From Bostrychus sinensis (Eukaryota > Chordata > Actinopteri > Gobiiformes > Eleotridae), in assembly GCA_020698575.1 (NCBI GenBank), contig CM036255.1, positions 22,868,501-22,932,500 on the forward strand: DNA of 64,000 nucleotides. The letters run 5' to 3'. The first letter of the stretch is position 1; each line of letters starts with the position of its first letter. This document shows positions 34,830-44,886 of the stretch, in pieces. The translations under genes were made by a program, and so were the position numbers. The notes under the pieces are model-generated. The model was not told where the DNA came from. It worked only from the letters and a program-made list of their open reading frames with translations, and made no database searches.

Positions 34830-35399
34830 ATATGATTATACACCTATCCAAACTGTACAAAAATACTTGTACTTGTTTTTAGTTACTTTCCACATCCGAC
34901 TGTAGAAGGCTTATAGTCCATAAACTCTTTAGTTTCTAACACCTAAGCAGCCATTTTGATTAATGCAACTGCATATACTTTTAGTCATGTTCTTATTTTT
35001 TTTTTCAAACTTTATTTGATTTGGTTGACTCTTCCTCATTGAATCATTTTAGGGTTTTCTAATTGTCCTACCTTAAACTTGCGCCCATCGGCACCGGTTA
35101 CCTCCGACTCCTTCCCAATGCTGAAAGAGTTGACTGTGGTCCGCATTGGAGTTTTTATTGTGTAGGTAAAATCTTTGCCATTTTGCTCTATCACTATCAT
35201 AGGCTTAATTTCCTTACGCATCTTTATAACCATATCAGGAGCCCCTTTAAAGACAGACCAAGACATTTATCAACAAATGCATTTTACTAAAGCTATGATA
35301 ATTAAAAGTGCTCTAATGATGTATGTGTTTACCGACAGCTTTGAGAAAGTCCTCCAGGTTTTCTTCATAGTAGACCTTCCAGGTGCCAGTGAAGTCCAT
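34016..35399 (-). CDS. fabp10: Liver basic-type fatty acid-binding protein (FABP10)
   Basis: FABPs are small cytosolic beta-barrel carriers of fatty acids and bile acids; FABP10 is the liver form of fish and other non-placental vertebrates. Four exons (35333-35399, 35072-35244, 34162-34251, 34016-34066, minus strand) show the invariant FABP layout and join in phase to 126 aa, the FABP10 length. The product begins MDFTGTWKVYYEENLEDFLK, with KPMIVIEQNGKDFTYTIKTP and VNSFSIGKESEVTGADGRKFK in the middle and SVTTGSVTFISRSKRA at the C-terminus. The N-terminal helical lid, the NSF.IGKE strand and the VREDNGKL turn fit FABP10 better than FABP1. It may be the second (b) fish paralogue. AATAAA signals lie at 33929-33934 and 33721-33726. 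The SR-gene start is about 500 nt downstream on the same strand. Confidence 0.9.
34783..34830. repeat. Pure (CTA)n microsatellite
   Basis: About fifteen uninterrupted CTA units in fabp10 intron 2. Pure triplet tracts of this length are normally polymorphic. Confidence 0.95.
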
Positions 35400-35894
35400 G
35401 TTTGTGCTGCTGCTGCCGCTCTGTTCTGCCTGAGGATGTTTGTTGTTCTTGTTGTCACTTTCCCATCATCCTCGGCTGCTCGTTGGCATGTTGGGGACCT
35501 AAAACTCCCTGTTATTTAGGAAGCAGTATATTGTCCAGGGAGATGCACATTGCACAGAGGTGGTAGCTATACTTGTAGTTTAATTCATGAAGGAAATTTA
35601 ACAAATATTGTTGAATTTAGTGACATTGGTGTGGTGTTGAAACAATAAACAATAAACAAACAGAAGACTATTTAAAAAAAAAAGATTAACATTAATTGTT
35701 ACTAGAGCTGAAAGAGGTATCTGTGCTCAAGTAGGAAGTACATTTGACAATAGAGTACAATATCTACTACTGAAATACTACTTCCACTGGTACCACTACT
35801 AATACTACTGTTATTAGTACTGTTGCTGCTCCTCCTATCTATTGTGCTTCTTTCAGGGATTTAAAGAAATAGTTAAGTAAAATAATATTTTCAC

Positions 35895-36412
35895 TTAAAG
35901 CTGCACTACCTGATTTTGTGACTGTAAAAGTGATGTGTCTAAAAAAATGCTGAGTTTGAATGATACACTCCCCTTTCCTGATTCCTCTCCTTCGTGACGC
36001 TCTATCACAGTCTCACACAAACCTGAAGTATGTACACAAGCCAGGAGCTATCAGAATAACAGCAGAGATCTGGAGTTTGCTTTTAATTCTTTAAAATAAA
36101 AATTAAAAATACTGTGGATAAGCTATACATTTTGAAATAAAACAATTGCTCCTTCACATTATTCCTGATAGATTCTAGTTCTGGATACATAAAGGATGTA
36201 TTGACCAATCAGAGCGCTCCTGTCCTATGAAAGTGTGTGATTGGTTAAACTGTTCCTTCCCTCGCTCTAAAACAAAAACCCTTATAATACAGCCCACACG
36301 TGACCTCAAAGTCTCATTTTTTTCTCAGATGACTTCTCTTATGTTGTAATAATAACTAAATAATGATCTTTACCAAAATACAAGGAAAAAGAAATCAGGT
36401 AGTGCAGCTTAA
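35895..36412. mobile_element. TTAA-inserting MITE, copy C
   Basis: Begins TTAA then AGCTGCACTACCTGATTTTG; ends CAGGTAGTGCAGC then TTAA. Very similar along its whole length to copy A (10830-11337), in the same orientation. It lies about 0.5 kb upstream of the fabp10 start codon. Confidence 0.8.
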
Positions 36413-36654
36413 AAACCAGGACAGCTGAGGTCTGGGGCAAGAGTCCACCCCCACCCACCCACCAGCACCAGCAGTGACAGGCCTGCTTGTAACTAGTCTC
36501 ATGTAAGAGTGTTTTTCTAAATACTTTCCACTACTGATTCTTACCAGAGCAACAAGCAATTACCCAGCTAGCATTTAAGCAACAGTGGGGGCCAATGTGG
36601 CGTATGCAGGCTTCACGTTATGTGATCTGAATGCATTAAAGTGCATAGTTGTAT

Positions 36655-36740
36655 ATTTTTTATATGGTCTTTATTTAACCAGGAAAGTCCCGCTGAGATT
36701 AGATCTCTTTTTCAGGAGAGTTTTGGCCCCATAGGGGATC
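36655..36740. repeat. Interspersed fish repeat fragment
   Basis: Contains GGTCTTTATTTAACCAGGAA, then GTCCCGCTGAGATTAGATCT and CTTTTTCAGGAGAG, a combination common in teleost genomes. It has no coding potential. Confidence 0.5.
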
Positions 36741-37084
36741 TATTGTACATGTTTTTGGTATAGCACATAGCATCTCATTCACAATATCTAGTAAAGGACT
36801 CAACTTAAGCTTCCAGTGGAATCATAGTTAAGGCAAAACATTTAGGGAAATCAAGAAATTGTATGTGTAAGCAATGCGATGTACAACAGATTCTTATATT
36901 TGGTGTCTAGTGTAGTTTAAGCAGTGGGTGACAGTATGCGTTTAAATAATCCAGTGGTGTAAACATTTGAGATATGTAATTAAATTTATAACCATGTATA
37001 AAATCTCAATATTAAAGCATCTATTACTTTTCCATTATGACTGATGGTGAGATAGTCATATAAAAAACAAAATCACACCAGTTT

Positions 37085-38649
37085 TTCATTTCCTTGTTTA
37101 TTTACATAGCATAAGGTGTTACAGTAAAATTCCTTGCCACCGTTTTCCTTTATAAATACACCATTTTAGGCTTGATAACCCTCATTAAAATACATCCTTC
37201 AAACCTTTTGAAACATAAACAAATGTTTTAATGGATGCATCTGTTTATTTCTGCACCTTTAAATGTTAGTGAATCATGCATAGCAGAAATAATATGAAAA
37301 TTATATAGATTCAATGTATCGCTTTGAAAACAAACACAAAACAATAAAAAAAATGCAAATATGTAGTGAAAGAACAAATACTGGAGCTGGTGGCAAAGCT
37401 TAAAGATCTTTTTGAAAATAAAAATGTTAATGAATGGCTTTCAGCATTAGTGCTCTAAGTATCATTAATATACAGTACAATACTAGTCTGTGAGGAGTCC
37501 CACTAAAATGGGACACAGTAATGTTAGATATAAACATTCATTGGTTTTAGCCCTGTGTAAGGATTGTGACCTAGCGACAGTACAAATGCTTGTTAACCTG
37601 AAAACATGTGGAAAGCACTGCTGTTTCAGTCATGCATCAGTCAGTTTTACAGTGAGACCACTGTACCATCAAGTAAGAGGCTACTACATTGCTTTAAAGT
37701 GATTAAGAGTATTTCGCAGGCACTTACAGAAGCTCGGTTAAGGTCTTTTTTAAAAGTTCAACATAGATGCTAGTGTTTAAATGGTCCATTGTAAAAACAA
37801 TAGATTAAAATATTGTTTTAGCGCGTGCTTTTCAGTAAAATTCATATAAAATATTAGTTTACAGTGGTTTGGTTTAAAATAAAATAAATGCCAAGAGTTG
37901 CAGGAAGACATCTGAGCAGGAAGCTGTAGAGGAGACACTGTAAACAGAGTAGACAACTTGTGAGACTTAACAAGGCACATAAATGTTTATCATTTAGATA
38001 ATGTATTTAACACTTACCTTTTGACATGTCTGGCATGGCCTGGACTTGTTTTATATTGGAGTGGAAGTTGGGTGTGTTTTGTCGAAAGCCATCATAGAGC
38101 TGCACTGTATTGTCCATTGTTCATTTGTTTGAATCATGGTTGGTTTCACTGAAGTCCAGGTTTGTGAGTTTAAAAGTGTCAAAGAATTTGCAGCAGTGAG
38201 CTTCAGAGGAAAAGATCTTGGCGCTTGATATTTTAAGTGAAGAGATATGTTTTACTTGGGGCTTAATTCTGCTCTGCAGAGTGGCTTACAGTCTTTACAA
38301 TAAATTTTCAAATTTCATAAATATATACAGATTTTGTACAACCAATTTTGGTTCATAACTGGGCACTTTCTCAAATGTAAATTAACATAAAAACTAGTTC
38401 CAGTTGTAAAAACAGATAAATGATATTACTCTTGGTAAAATATTTCTAATATGATGAGCCACTTGTCTGTATGCCAACTGCAAAATACAATAAACTCTAA
38501 TAAGAAAGCATAAGTAAATAAAGAATATACAACTACGAAAATAATTCAGCTTGTACAAAATTAAAATAAATCTTTGTAACAACCACATGCAGAGCAGAAT
38601 AAAGGGGTTCTTTATTCTACAGTTTTAGGCATCTGGTGGTTTGATCTTC
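37085..38649 (-). other. Probable plectin 3'UTR region
   Basis: Downstream of the plectin stop on the minus strand the sequence is AT-rich. AATAAA hexamers lie at 38611-38616 (only 34 nt after the stop), 37243-37248 and 37097-37102. Either of the distal signals would give a 3'UTR of about 1.4-1.55 kb. A candidate small ORF overlaps this interval. Confidence 0.35.
37777..38117 (-). CDS. Unrecognised candidate two-exon small ORF
   Basis: I do not recognise this product. A frame starts at 38117 with MDNTVQLYDGFRQ and runs 33 codons to a strong donor AAAAG/GTAAGTG at 38018. A good acceptor (CTGTTTACAG) at 37937/37938 restores the frame and adds 52 residues to a stop at 37777. The first exon has a soluble, mixed composition that reads like a real N-terminus. 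The second is AT-rich and reads more like untranslated sequence, with a high Phe, Tyr, Leu and Asn content. An upstream ATG in another frame precedes it, and a possible acceptor (GGACTTCAG) lies at 38147/38148. It may instead be a spliced part of the plectin 3'UTR or a chance model. Confidence 0.2.
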
Positions 38650-41600
38650 TCAGTATCGACGGGTGTAGCTCGGTGAGCCGTAGGCCGTGGATGAGCCATA
38701 AGAAGCAGAAGAGCTATAAGACGAAGAGGTGCCGTATGACGTGGAGGAGAGGGTGGTGGTGAAGCTGGATCCTGTGGCATCGAAGCTTCCTCTTCTAGAC
38801 CCGGACCTAGAGCCAGTCCTAGATCCAGATCTGGACCCAGTGGCCGACCCTGAGCCGCTGATGCTGTACGGACTGTACAGGCCTTTACTGGACTGAGAGG
38901 AAGCTTCGAGGAGCCGCAGTCCGGTCCCCTCCTCTGTCATACTCCTTTCCATCGCATCTTTGTAGGAGATCTTCAGTTTAGTTTTGGGGCAGGTGAGGTA
39001 TTTTGAATAAGCGCTCACGTCTCGTAACTTCTGTGCTGTGCGAGCGTCTAGGGTGCCTTTCTTAACGGCTTCATCGACTGAGACTCTGCCGGTAATGTCT
39101 GGTTCAATCAATCCACCAGTCAAGTACTGGACTTCGAGGAACCTCTGACCAGCTTCGTAATACAACCATCCCTTCTTTAAGGCTTGTGCGGCGGACATTT
39201 TGCTTTTGGTTCTTGGATCTTCAAAGCCATTGTAAGCCTTTTGAGCAAGTGTAATGCGGTCAACCATAATTTTATCCACAAGACTTTTGTTCACTGCATC
39301 TGCGACTGAAAACTTCTCCCCAGTATTCGGGTCAATGATGCCGCCAGTGCAAGCCTGAGCCTCTAGCAACCGTTGTCCTGTAATATTATCCACTAGGTTT
39401 CTGTGTATGGCCTCTGTTACGGAGACCTTCTCTAGTGTTTCTGTATCTAGGATGCCTGCCACTGGTCCGGTTTCCTCAGTCGGGTCGTTCCATGTAGTCG
39501 CTGGTGTTTTGATCGTGGGAATTGGACTCATGTTGTAAGAAGATGAGGACCCAAAGGAGGACGAACGTGATCTATTTCCGCTCATGTTTCCAGAAAGCAT
39601 GTCTGCGAACTCCGTGATGGACAGGGTGCCGCCTCTGTATTGATCTAAAGCTGACTTATCAATTAAACCTTTCCCAATGGCATCATCAATGTCATACTGC
39701 CGGCCAGATCGCCGATCAATAATCATTGACTTTACAACACCATCCGATGAAGTAAAGGTAATCTCCTCCCATTCACACTCTTGTTCAGCCAACTCTATGT
39801 AAGTCTGGTGGTCAATTAGCCCTTTTTGATAGGCCTCATAAACAGACATCTCCTTGCCACTCTCCGGATCCACAATGACCACTCTCCTCTTGCGAACAGA
39901 TGACTTGGATGACGTCTTTCTCTCACGCTTCTTGTCTTTGAGCGACAAAAGCGCCAAGCCAGTTTCAGGGTCAATCATGCAGCGCTCCATTAGCTGGAGA
40001 TAGGTGAGATTTTCCTCTGTGTTCGGGTCAAAAAATCCTTTAGTATCATCAGATGGATCGGTAAGAATTTGGTTCATTTCTTCATCAAATAGACCACGTT
40101 CGTAAGCGGCTTCGACAGGCAGGCGATGGCTTTCTTGTGGGTCAATAATACCTCCAGTGGCGATTTGAGCTTCTAGCAAACGAATGCCGTGATCTTTCAG
40201 GATGAGCCCCTTTTTCATGGCTTGAAACAGAGAGATGACTTTGCCACTGTAAGGATCTTTGTAGCCAGTTACTGCACGTTCAGCTGAGAGGAGCTTGTCT
40301 TTGAACTCTGGCCCAACCACACCCATTTTGACTGCTTCGTTAACGTTAAGTTTGAGGTTTTTAATTGGGTCTATCACGTACCCAGTTGCAGCTTGAGCCT
40401 CGAGGAGCTCAAAGGCGGTACCAGGACGGATCATGTTCTTCTTCATGGCTTGGTAAATGGACAGACGATCTTTGGTTGAGTCAACGTATACTCCTGCGAT
40501 ACAACTTGTCCCTTCGAGGTACTTTTTGAGCTCTCGGCTCACTTCCTCCACTGTGGTAATGCCTTCGGTAAGCTCAGTGTAGGTCTTTTGGTCAATGATT
40601 TGTGAACGCAACAGCTCTTCAACAGTAATCTGCTTCCTCAAACCCTTAAACAGTAACTTCCTGTCAGCCAGTGATAACAAACGCATGCCAGTTTCCTTAT
40701 CAACTCTGCTTTTCTTGAGCAACTGGGCATAGGATTGTTTCTCATCTGTCGTTGGGTCAATGTAACCCTTAACATCACAACTTGGTTCAGATATCCTGTC
40801 CAGTGTCTCTTTATTGATATACCCACGCTGCATGGCTACATCATTGGGAAGGCGGAAGTAGTATTCAGGATCCACCAATCCACCAGTTGCATTTTGAGCC
40901 TCCAATAGCCTCAAAGCATAGTCTTCTGGTATTAAACCTTTCTTCATTGCTTGGAAAATTGAAATAACTTTGCCAGTATATGGGTCTCTATAGCCAGTTA
41001 CTGCTCTCTCAGCTGACAGGAGCTTGTCGTGAAGTTCGGGACCAACAAGACCTTTACGTACCGCTTCGTCGACTGTCAACAGTTCATCTTTGATTGGATC
41101 TATAATGAAACCAGTTGCCGCCTGAGCTTCAAGTAGATTCAAAGCAATTTCTGGCTTCATCTGGCCCTTTTTCATAGCTTGATAAATACTGATTCTCTTA
41201 GGCGTGTCTGACATGATACCGGCAATGACGCCTGTTCCAAAGAGGTACTGTTTCACTGCTGGCATCTCCATAACTTCACGAATTGTCATCTTTTCTTGCT
41301 TCAGGAGGTTGTATGTCTGCAAGTCAATTATTCTTGCATTGTAAAGCTCCTCTATGGTCACTCGTCTCCTGATCACATCACAGGACATGCCTTGCTCTGT
41401 TTTGAGAACCTCTCTTTGTTCAATGATTTCAATGATGATAATTAGCATACGTTCTTTTGTAATTTGACCAAGGCGGTACTGCTCCAAAAGGCGGCGCTTC
41501 TCGTCATCAGGTAGCATATTTGAATTCATTACTTCCCATATAGTCATACTCTTCCCTGCTAATCCTTTTACAGGGATGTCAATTTGAGTGTTGGCCAAAT

Positions 41601-44600
41601 CGGTTTGAGCCTGCTCTTCTGTAACCTGGTAGGATTTCTCAACAGGAGCAGTTTCGACTTTGGACACAGGCAGATAGCACAAGCCAGATGTGGGATCCCT
41701 TAAGCATTTTTCTAGCAATTGTTTATAAGTAACATCTTCATTTGTTTCTGGATTTGTGAAGCATTTGACATCACCTGAAGGTTCGTTGAAAGACTTGATC
41801 ATTTGCTTGCTCAAGCATCCACGTTTTACTGCCACTTCATTGGGAACGCGATGGCTGGTAACCGGGTCAACAATCCCTCCTGTAGAAAACTGAGCTTCGA
41901 GGATAGGAATAGCATGCTCTCTCAAGACAAGTTCCTTCTTCATGGCTTGTAAAAGGGAGATTTTGTTACCGGTGTAAGGATCTCTATATCCTGTTACTGC
42001 TTTCTCAGCCAATAGCAGTTTCTCATGAAGTTCAGGTCCAACAATTCCTGCCTTAACAGCATCATCTACTGTATATTTCTGATTTTTCACCGGATCACTT
42101 ATAAAACCAGTTCCAGCTTGTGCTTCGAGTAGTGCCAGTGCAGTTTTTGGCTGTAAAATATTCTTTTTCATTGCTTGGTAAACACTCATCTTCTCATCTC
42201 CCATTGCAACACCATCAATAAGGTCTGTCCCTTTGAGATACTTCTTAACAGCATCACTCTCACTCACTTCTTTAGGCTTGATTTTACCTTCTTTTAGCTT
42301 GTCGAATGTGGCTTTATCAATGATGTTGGAATCGAGTAGAGAGTCGGCGGTGACCGGTGCCCTAAGACCCTCAAATTCAGCTTCTTTCTTTTTGTCCTTC
42401 TCATCCACCATTGTAATAACAATCTTGATTAGCTTCTCAATTGTCACTTGCCCGATTCTGTACTGACGGATCAGCTCTATCCTCTGCTCCTCTGTGATGT
42501 ACTCAGAGTGAATTATCTCCCAAATGGTCACTTTCCTACCCTTGAACGGCCCATAGTCGAGCTCCATAGTTTTCTGCATTGCTTCTTTAGCCTTAGCTTC
42601 TGTTAGCTGTTTGTCTTCCTTTGGTTTTGGAGCCTTCTTCGACAGTGTAAGCAATGGCAGTCCTGTTTCTTTGTCAGTGACACATTTACTTATCAGCTGT
42701 TGATAAGTAGCATCTTCTTGTGTATTAGGATCGCAATAGACTTTAGTTTCCTCTGTTTCCTTGTTAAGAGTCTTGCTAGTTTCTTCATCCAAATAGCCAC
42801 GCTTAAAAGCAATATCATGGGGGATACGATAGCTTTTAATTGGATCAACAATTCCTCCAGTTGCGAGCTGTGCTTCAAGAAGTCGGATACCCTGATCTTT
42901 CTTTACAAGCCCTTTCTTCATGGCTTCAAACAGCGACACCTTTTTACCACTATAAGGATCTTGATACCCACTGACTGCTCTCTCGGCCGAAAGTAGGCGC
43001 TCATGTAGCTCTGGTCCAACAAGTCCAGACTTCACGGCTTCATCAACTGGGACTCGCTCATTTTTAACTGGATCAATGACAAATCCAGTCGCTGCTTGTG
43101 CTTCGAGGAAGTTAAGAGCGGTTTCTGGTGACAATAACTCTTTTTTCATAGCTTGATAGAAAGGCATTTTCTCCTTGGTTGGTTCGTTCAGCAACCCGGC
43201 AATACTTGGTATTCCCTGTAATGCCTTTTTCACTTGCTCTGTGTCAGCAATCTCCTTAACTGTCACTTTGCCATTGCTAAGTTTGTTGAATAGATCTTTG
43301 TTGATAACTTTAGACTCAAGAAGTTCATTGGCAGAGACTGTAGACCTCAAACCATTGAAGACATTATCCTTATTCTTCTCTTTGTCCTCAACAACAGTGA
43401 TGACGATTTTGATAATTTTCTCCACTGTGATTTTGCCAGTTTTGTACTGACGAATCAGATCCTTTCTTTGGTCTTCAGTGAAATATTCTGAATTAATCAC
43501 CTCCCATATAGTAACAGTTTTGCCTTTAAATCGACCAAATGGCACATCCATTTTAGAAATACTGAACATCTCTTTGGCCTCTGCATCTGTGAATGTCTTC
43601 TCAGTTTGAACTGCTTTCTCAGACACTGGTAAGATCAACAAGCCTGTCTCTGCATCCTTTGCACATCTCTCAAGCAGTTGTTTGTAGGTTAGCTGCTCTT
43701 GAGTGCTGGGGTCAATAAACAACTTGAAGTCATCACTTGGATCGGTGAGTTTCTTGTTCAAATCTGTGTCAAATTGTCCTTGCTTGTATGCAATTTGCAA
43801 AGGTACCCTGTGGCTGTTGACTGGGTCGACGATGCCACCAGTTGCAAGCTGCACATCTAGGTATTTTGTCGCAGGCTCTTTCTCAATAAGTCCCTTCTTC
43901 ATGGCTTCATAAAGTGAGATTTTAGCACCGGTGAAGGGATCTCTAAACCCAGTTGCTGCTCTTTCTGCAGACAACATCTTATCATGTAGCTCAGGGCCAA
44001 TTACTTCTTCCTTCACTGCCTCATCCACTGTAAGAAGTCTATTTTTTGCTGGGTCTACAATGTAACCAGTCGCAGCTTGAGCTTCCAGTAGCATCGTAGC
44101 TGTATCGGGCGTGATCTTATTCTGCATCATGGCTTGGTAGATGCTAATTTTCTCTTTGGTTGGAGTCACGAGACCGCCAATGCAGTTCTGGCCTTTGAGA
44201 CAAGCCTTAACTTTGTCTGTCTTTGCGAGATCTTGCATGGTGGCTTTGCCTTTTTTCAACTTGTCGTACTCCTTTTTGGTTAGTATCCCAATATCATGCA
44301 ACCTTTCAGCAGGCACTTTCTCTCTTATACCATCGAAGGCTAGTGGTGATTCTTTGCTTTTCTTCTCGCTGTCAACTTCAACCGAACCATTTAGCACTTT
44401 CTTGGTTGTTCCCACCATTGTCATTGCCACTAGTTGCTCCTCTGGGACTTTGTCAGTCTGGACGTCAATCTCTTTTGTGGCAGATGTAGTTGGTTTTGCA
44501 GCACCCTCCAAGTTTTTAAGTTTTTCTCTCAGTTTTTTATTTTCCTCTTCCAGAAGTTTCTCCTGCTCCAACCTCTTCTTCTCAATAACTTGCATTTCTT

Positions 44601-44886
44601 TCTGTTTATTTTTCATGTCCGCTTCGGCCTCCTTTTGTTTTTTAAGGGCTTCGTCTAAAATGGCCTGTAGTTTCTTCTTCTCTTCCTCCATCATCTTCTT
44701 TTGACGTTCCTGTTCCTCTTTGAAAGCTTTGGCTTTTTTAACCTCATCCTCCAACTGTTTTTCCAGTTTCTTCTTCTCCTCCTCTACAGCCTTATCTCTC
44801 TTCAGTAAAACTTCTTTGTCCTGGAGGAATGACTGTTGCATCAGGGCTTTCTGCTGCTCAAGCTGCTCCTTTTGGGCATTGGCGAT
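38650..44886 (-). CDS. plec: Plectin C-terminal exon: six plectin repeat domains
   Basis: This single exon of 2,078 codons plus stop corresponds to the last exon of mammalian PLEC. Residues 1-127 of the exon finish the coiled coil. From about residue 184 come five B-type repeat domains, each opening with a GLR-like block (FDGIREKV, FNGLRSTV, FEGLRAPV, CDVIRRRV, FKGLRKQI) and containing LLEAQAATG, GLVGPELH and AMKKGL modules. VTIWEVINSEYF-like linkers separate the first domains. The basic stretch KKRERKTSSKSSVRKRR then precedes the C-type sixth domain; together these form the intermediate-filament-binding site in the mammalian protein. The tail has Gly-Ser-Arg repeats (GSRSGSRTGSRSGSRRGS), the microtubule-binding motif of plectin, and ends TRRY. 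The frame is unbroken. Confidence 0.97.
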   Translation of the reverse strand: MANAQKEQLEQQKALMQQSFLQDKEVLLKRDKAVEEEKKKLEKQLEDEVKKAKAFKEEQERQKKMMEEEKKKLQAILDEALKKQKEAEADMKNKQKEMQVIEKKRLEQEKLLEEENKKLREKLKNLEGAAKPTTSATKEIDVQTDKVPEEQLVAMTMVGTTKKVLNGSVEVDSEKKSKESPLAFDGIREKVPAERLHDIGILTKKEYDKLKKGKATMQDLAKTDKVKACLKGQNCIGGLVTPTKEKISIYQAMMQNKITPDTATMLLEAQAATGYIVDPAKNRLLTVDEAVKEEVIGPELHDKMLSAERAATGFRDPFTGAKISLYEAMKKGLIEKEPATKYLDVQLATGGIVDPVNSHRVPLQIAYKQGQFDTDLNKKLTDPSDDFKLFIDPSTQEQLTYKQLLERCAKDAETGLLILPVSEKAVQTEKTFTDAEAKEMFSISKMDVPFGRFKGKTVTIWEVINSEYFTEDQRKDLIRQYKTGKITVEKIIKIVITVVEDKEKNKDNVFNGLRSTVSANELLESKVINKDLFNKLSNGKVTVKEIADTEQVKKALQGIPSIAGLLNEPTKEKMPFYQAMKKELLSPETALNFLEAQAATGFVIDPVKNERVPVDEAVKSGLVGPELHERLLSAERAVSGYQDPYSGKKVSLFEAMKKGLVKKDQGIRLLEAQLATGGIVDPIKSYRIPHDIAFKRGYLDEETSKTLNKETEETKVYCDPNTQEDATYQQLISKCVTDKETGLPLLTLSKKAPKPKEDKQLTEAKAKEAMQKTMELDYGPFKGRKVTIWEIIHSEYITEEQRIELIRQYRIGQVTIEKLIKIVITMVDEKDKKKEAEFEGLRAPVTADSLLDSNIIDKATFDKLKEGKIKPKEVSESDAVKKYLKGTDLIDGVAMGDEKMSVYQAMKKNILQPKTALALLEAQAGTGFISDPVKNQKYTVDDAVKAGIVGPELHEKLLLAEKAVTGYRDPYTGNKISLLQAMKKELVLREHAIPILEAQFSTGGIVDPVTSHRVPNEVAVKRGCLSKQMIKSFNEPSGDVKCFTNPETNEDVTYKQLLEKCLRDPTSGLCYLPVSKVETAPVEKSYQVTEEQAQTDLANTQIDIPVKGLAGKSMTIWEVMNSNMLPDDEKRRLLEQYRLGQITKERMLIIIIEIIEQREVLKTEQGMSCDVIRRRVTIEELYNARIIDLQTYNLLKQEKMTIREVMEMPAVKQYLFGTGVIAGIMSDTPKRISIYQAMKKGQMKPEIALNLLEAQAATGFIIDPIKDELLTVDEAVRKGLVGPELHDKLLSAERAVTGYRDPYTGKVISIFQAMKKGLIPEDYALRLLEAQNATGGLVDPEYYFRLPNDVAMQRGYINKETLDRISEPSCDVKGYIDPTTDEKQSYAQLLKKSRVDKETGMRLLSLADRKLLFKGLRKQITVEELLRSQIIDQKTYTELTEGITTVEEVSRELKKYLEGTSCIAGVYVDSTKDRLSIYQAMKKNMIRPGTAFELLEAQAATGYVIDPIKNLKLNVNEAVKMGVVGPEFKDKLLSAERAVTGYKDPYSGKVISLFQAMKKGLILKDHGIRLLEAQIATGGIIDPQESHRLPVEAAYERGLFDEEMNQILTDPSDDTKGFFDPNTEENLTYLQLMERCMIDPETGLALLSLKDKKRERKTSSKSSVRKRRVVIVDPESGKEMSVYEAYQKGLIDHQTYIELAEQECEWEEITFTSSDGVVKSMIIDRRSGRQYDIDDAIGKGLIDKSALDQYRGGTLSITEFADMLSGNMSGNRSRSSSFGSSSSYNMSPIPTIKTPATTWNDPTEETGPVAGILDTETLEKVSVTEAIHRNLVDNITGQRLLEAQACTGGIIDPNTGEKFSVADAVNKSLVDKIMVDRITLAQKAYNGFEDPRTKSKMSAAQALKKGWLYYEAGQRFLEVQYLTGGLIEPDITGRVSVDEAVKKGTLDARTAQKLRDVSAYSKYLTCPKTKLKISYKDAMERSMTEEGTGLRLLEASSQSSKGLYSPYSISGSGSATGSRSGSRTGSRSGSRRGSFDATGSSFTTTLSSTSYGTSSSYSSSASYGSSTAYGSPSYTRRY

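Noticed and set aside
38611..38616. AATAAA only 34 nt after the plectin stop as the main poly(A) site
   Set aside because: Too close to be the only site for a gene with a long 3'UTR in other vertebrates; kept only as an alternative.
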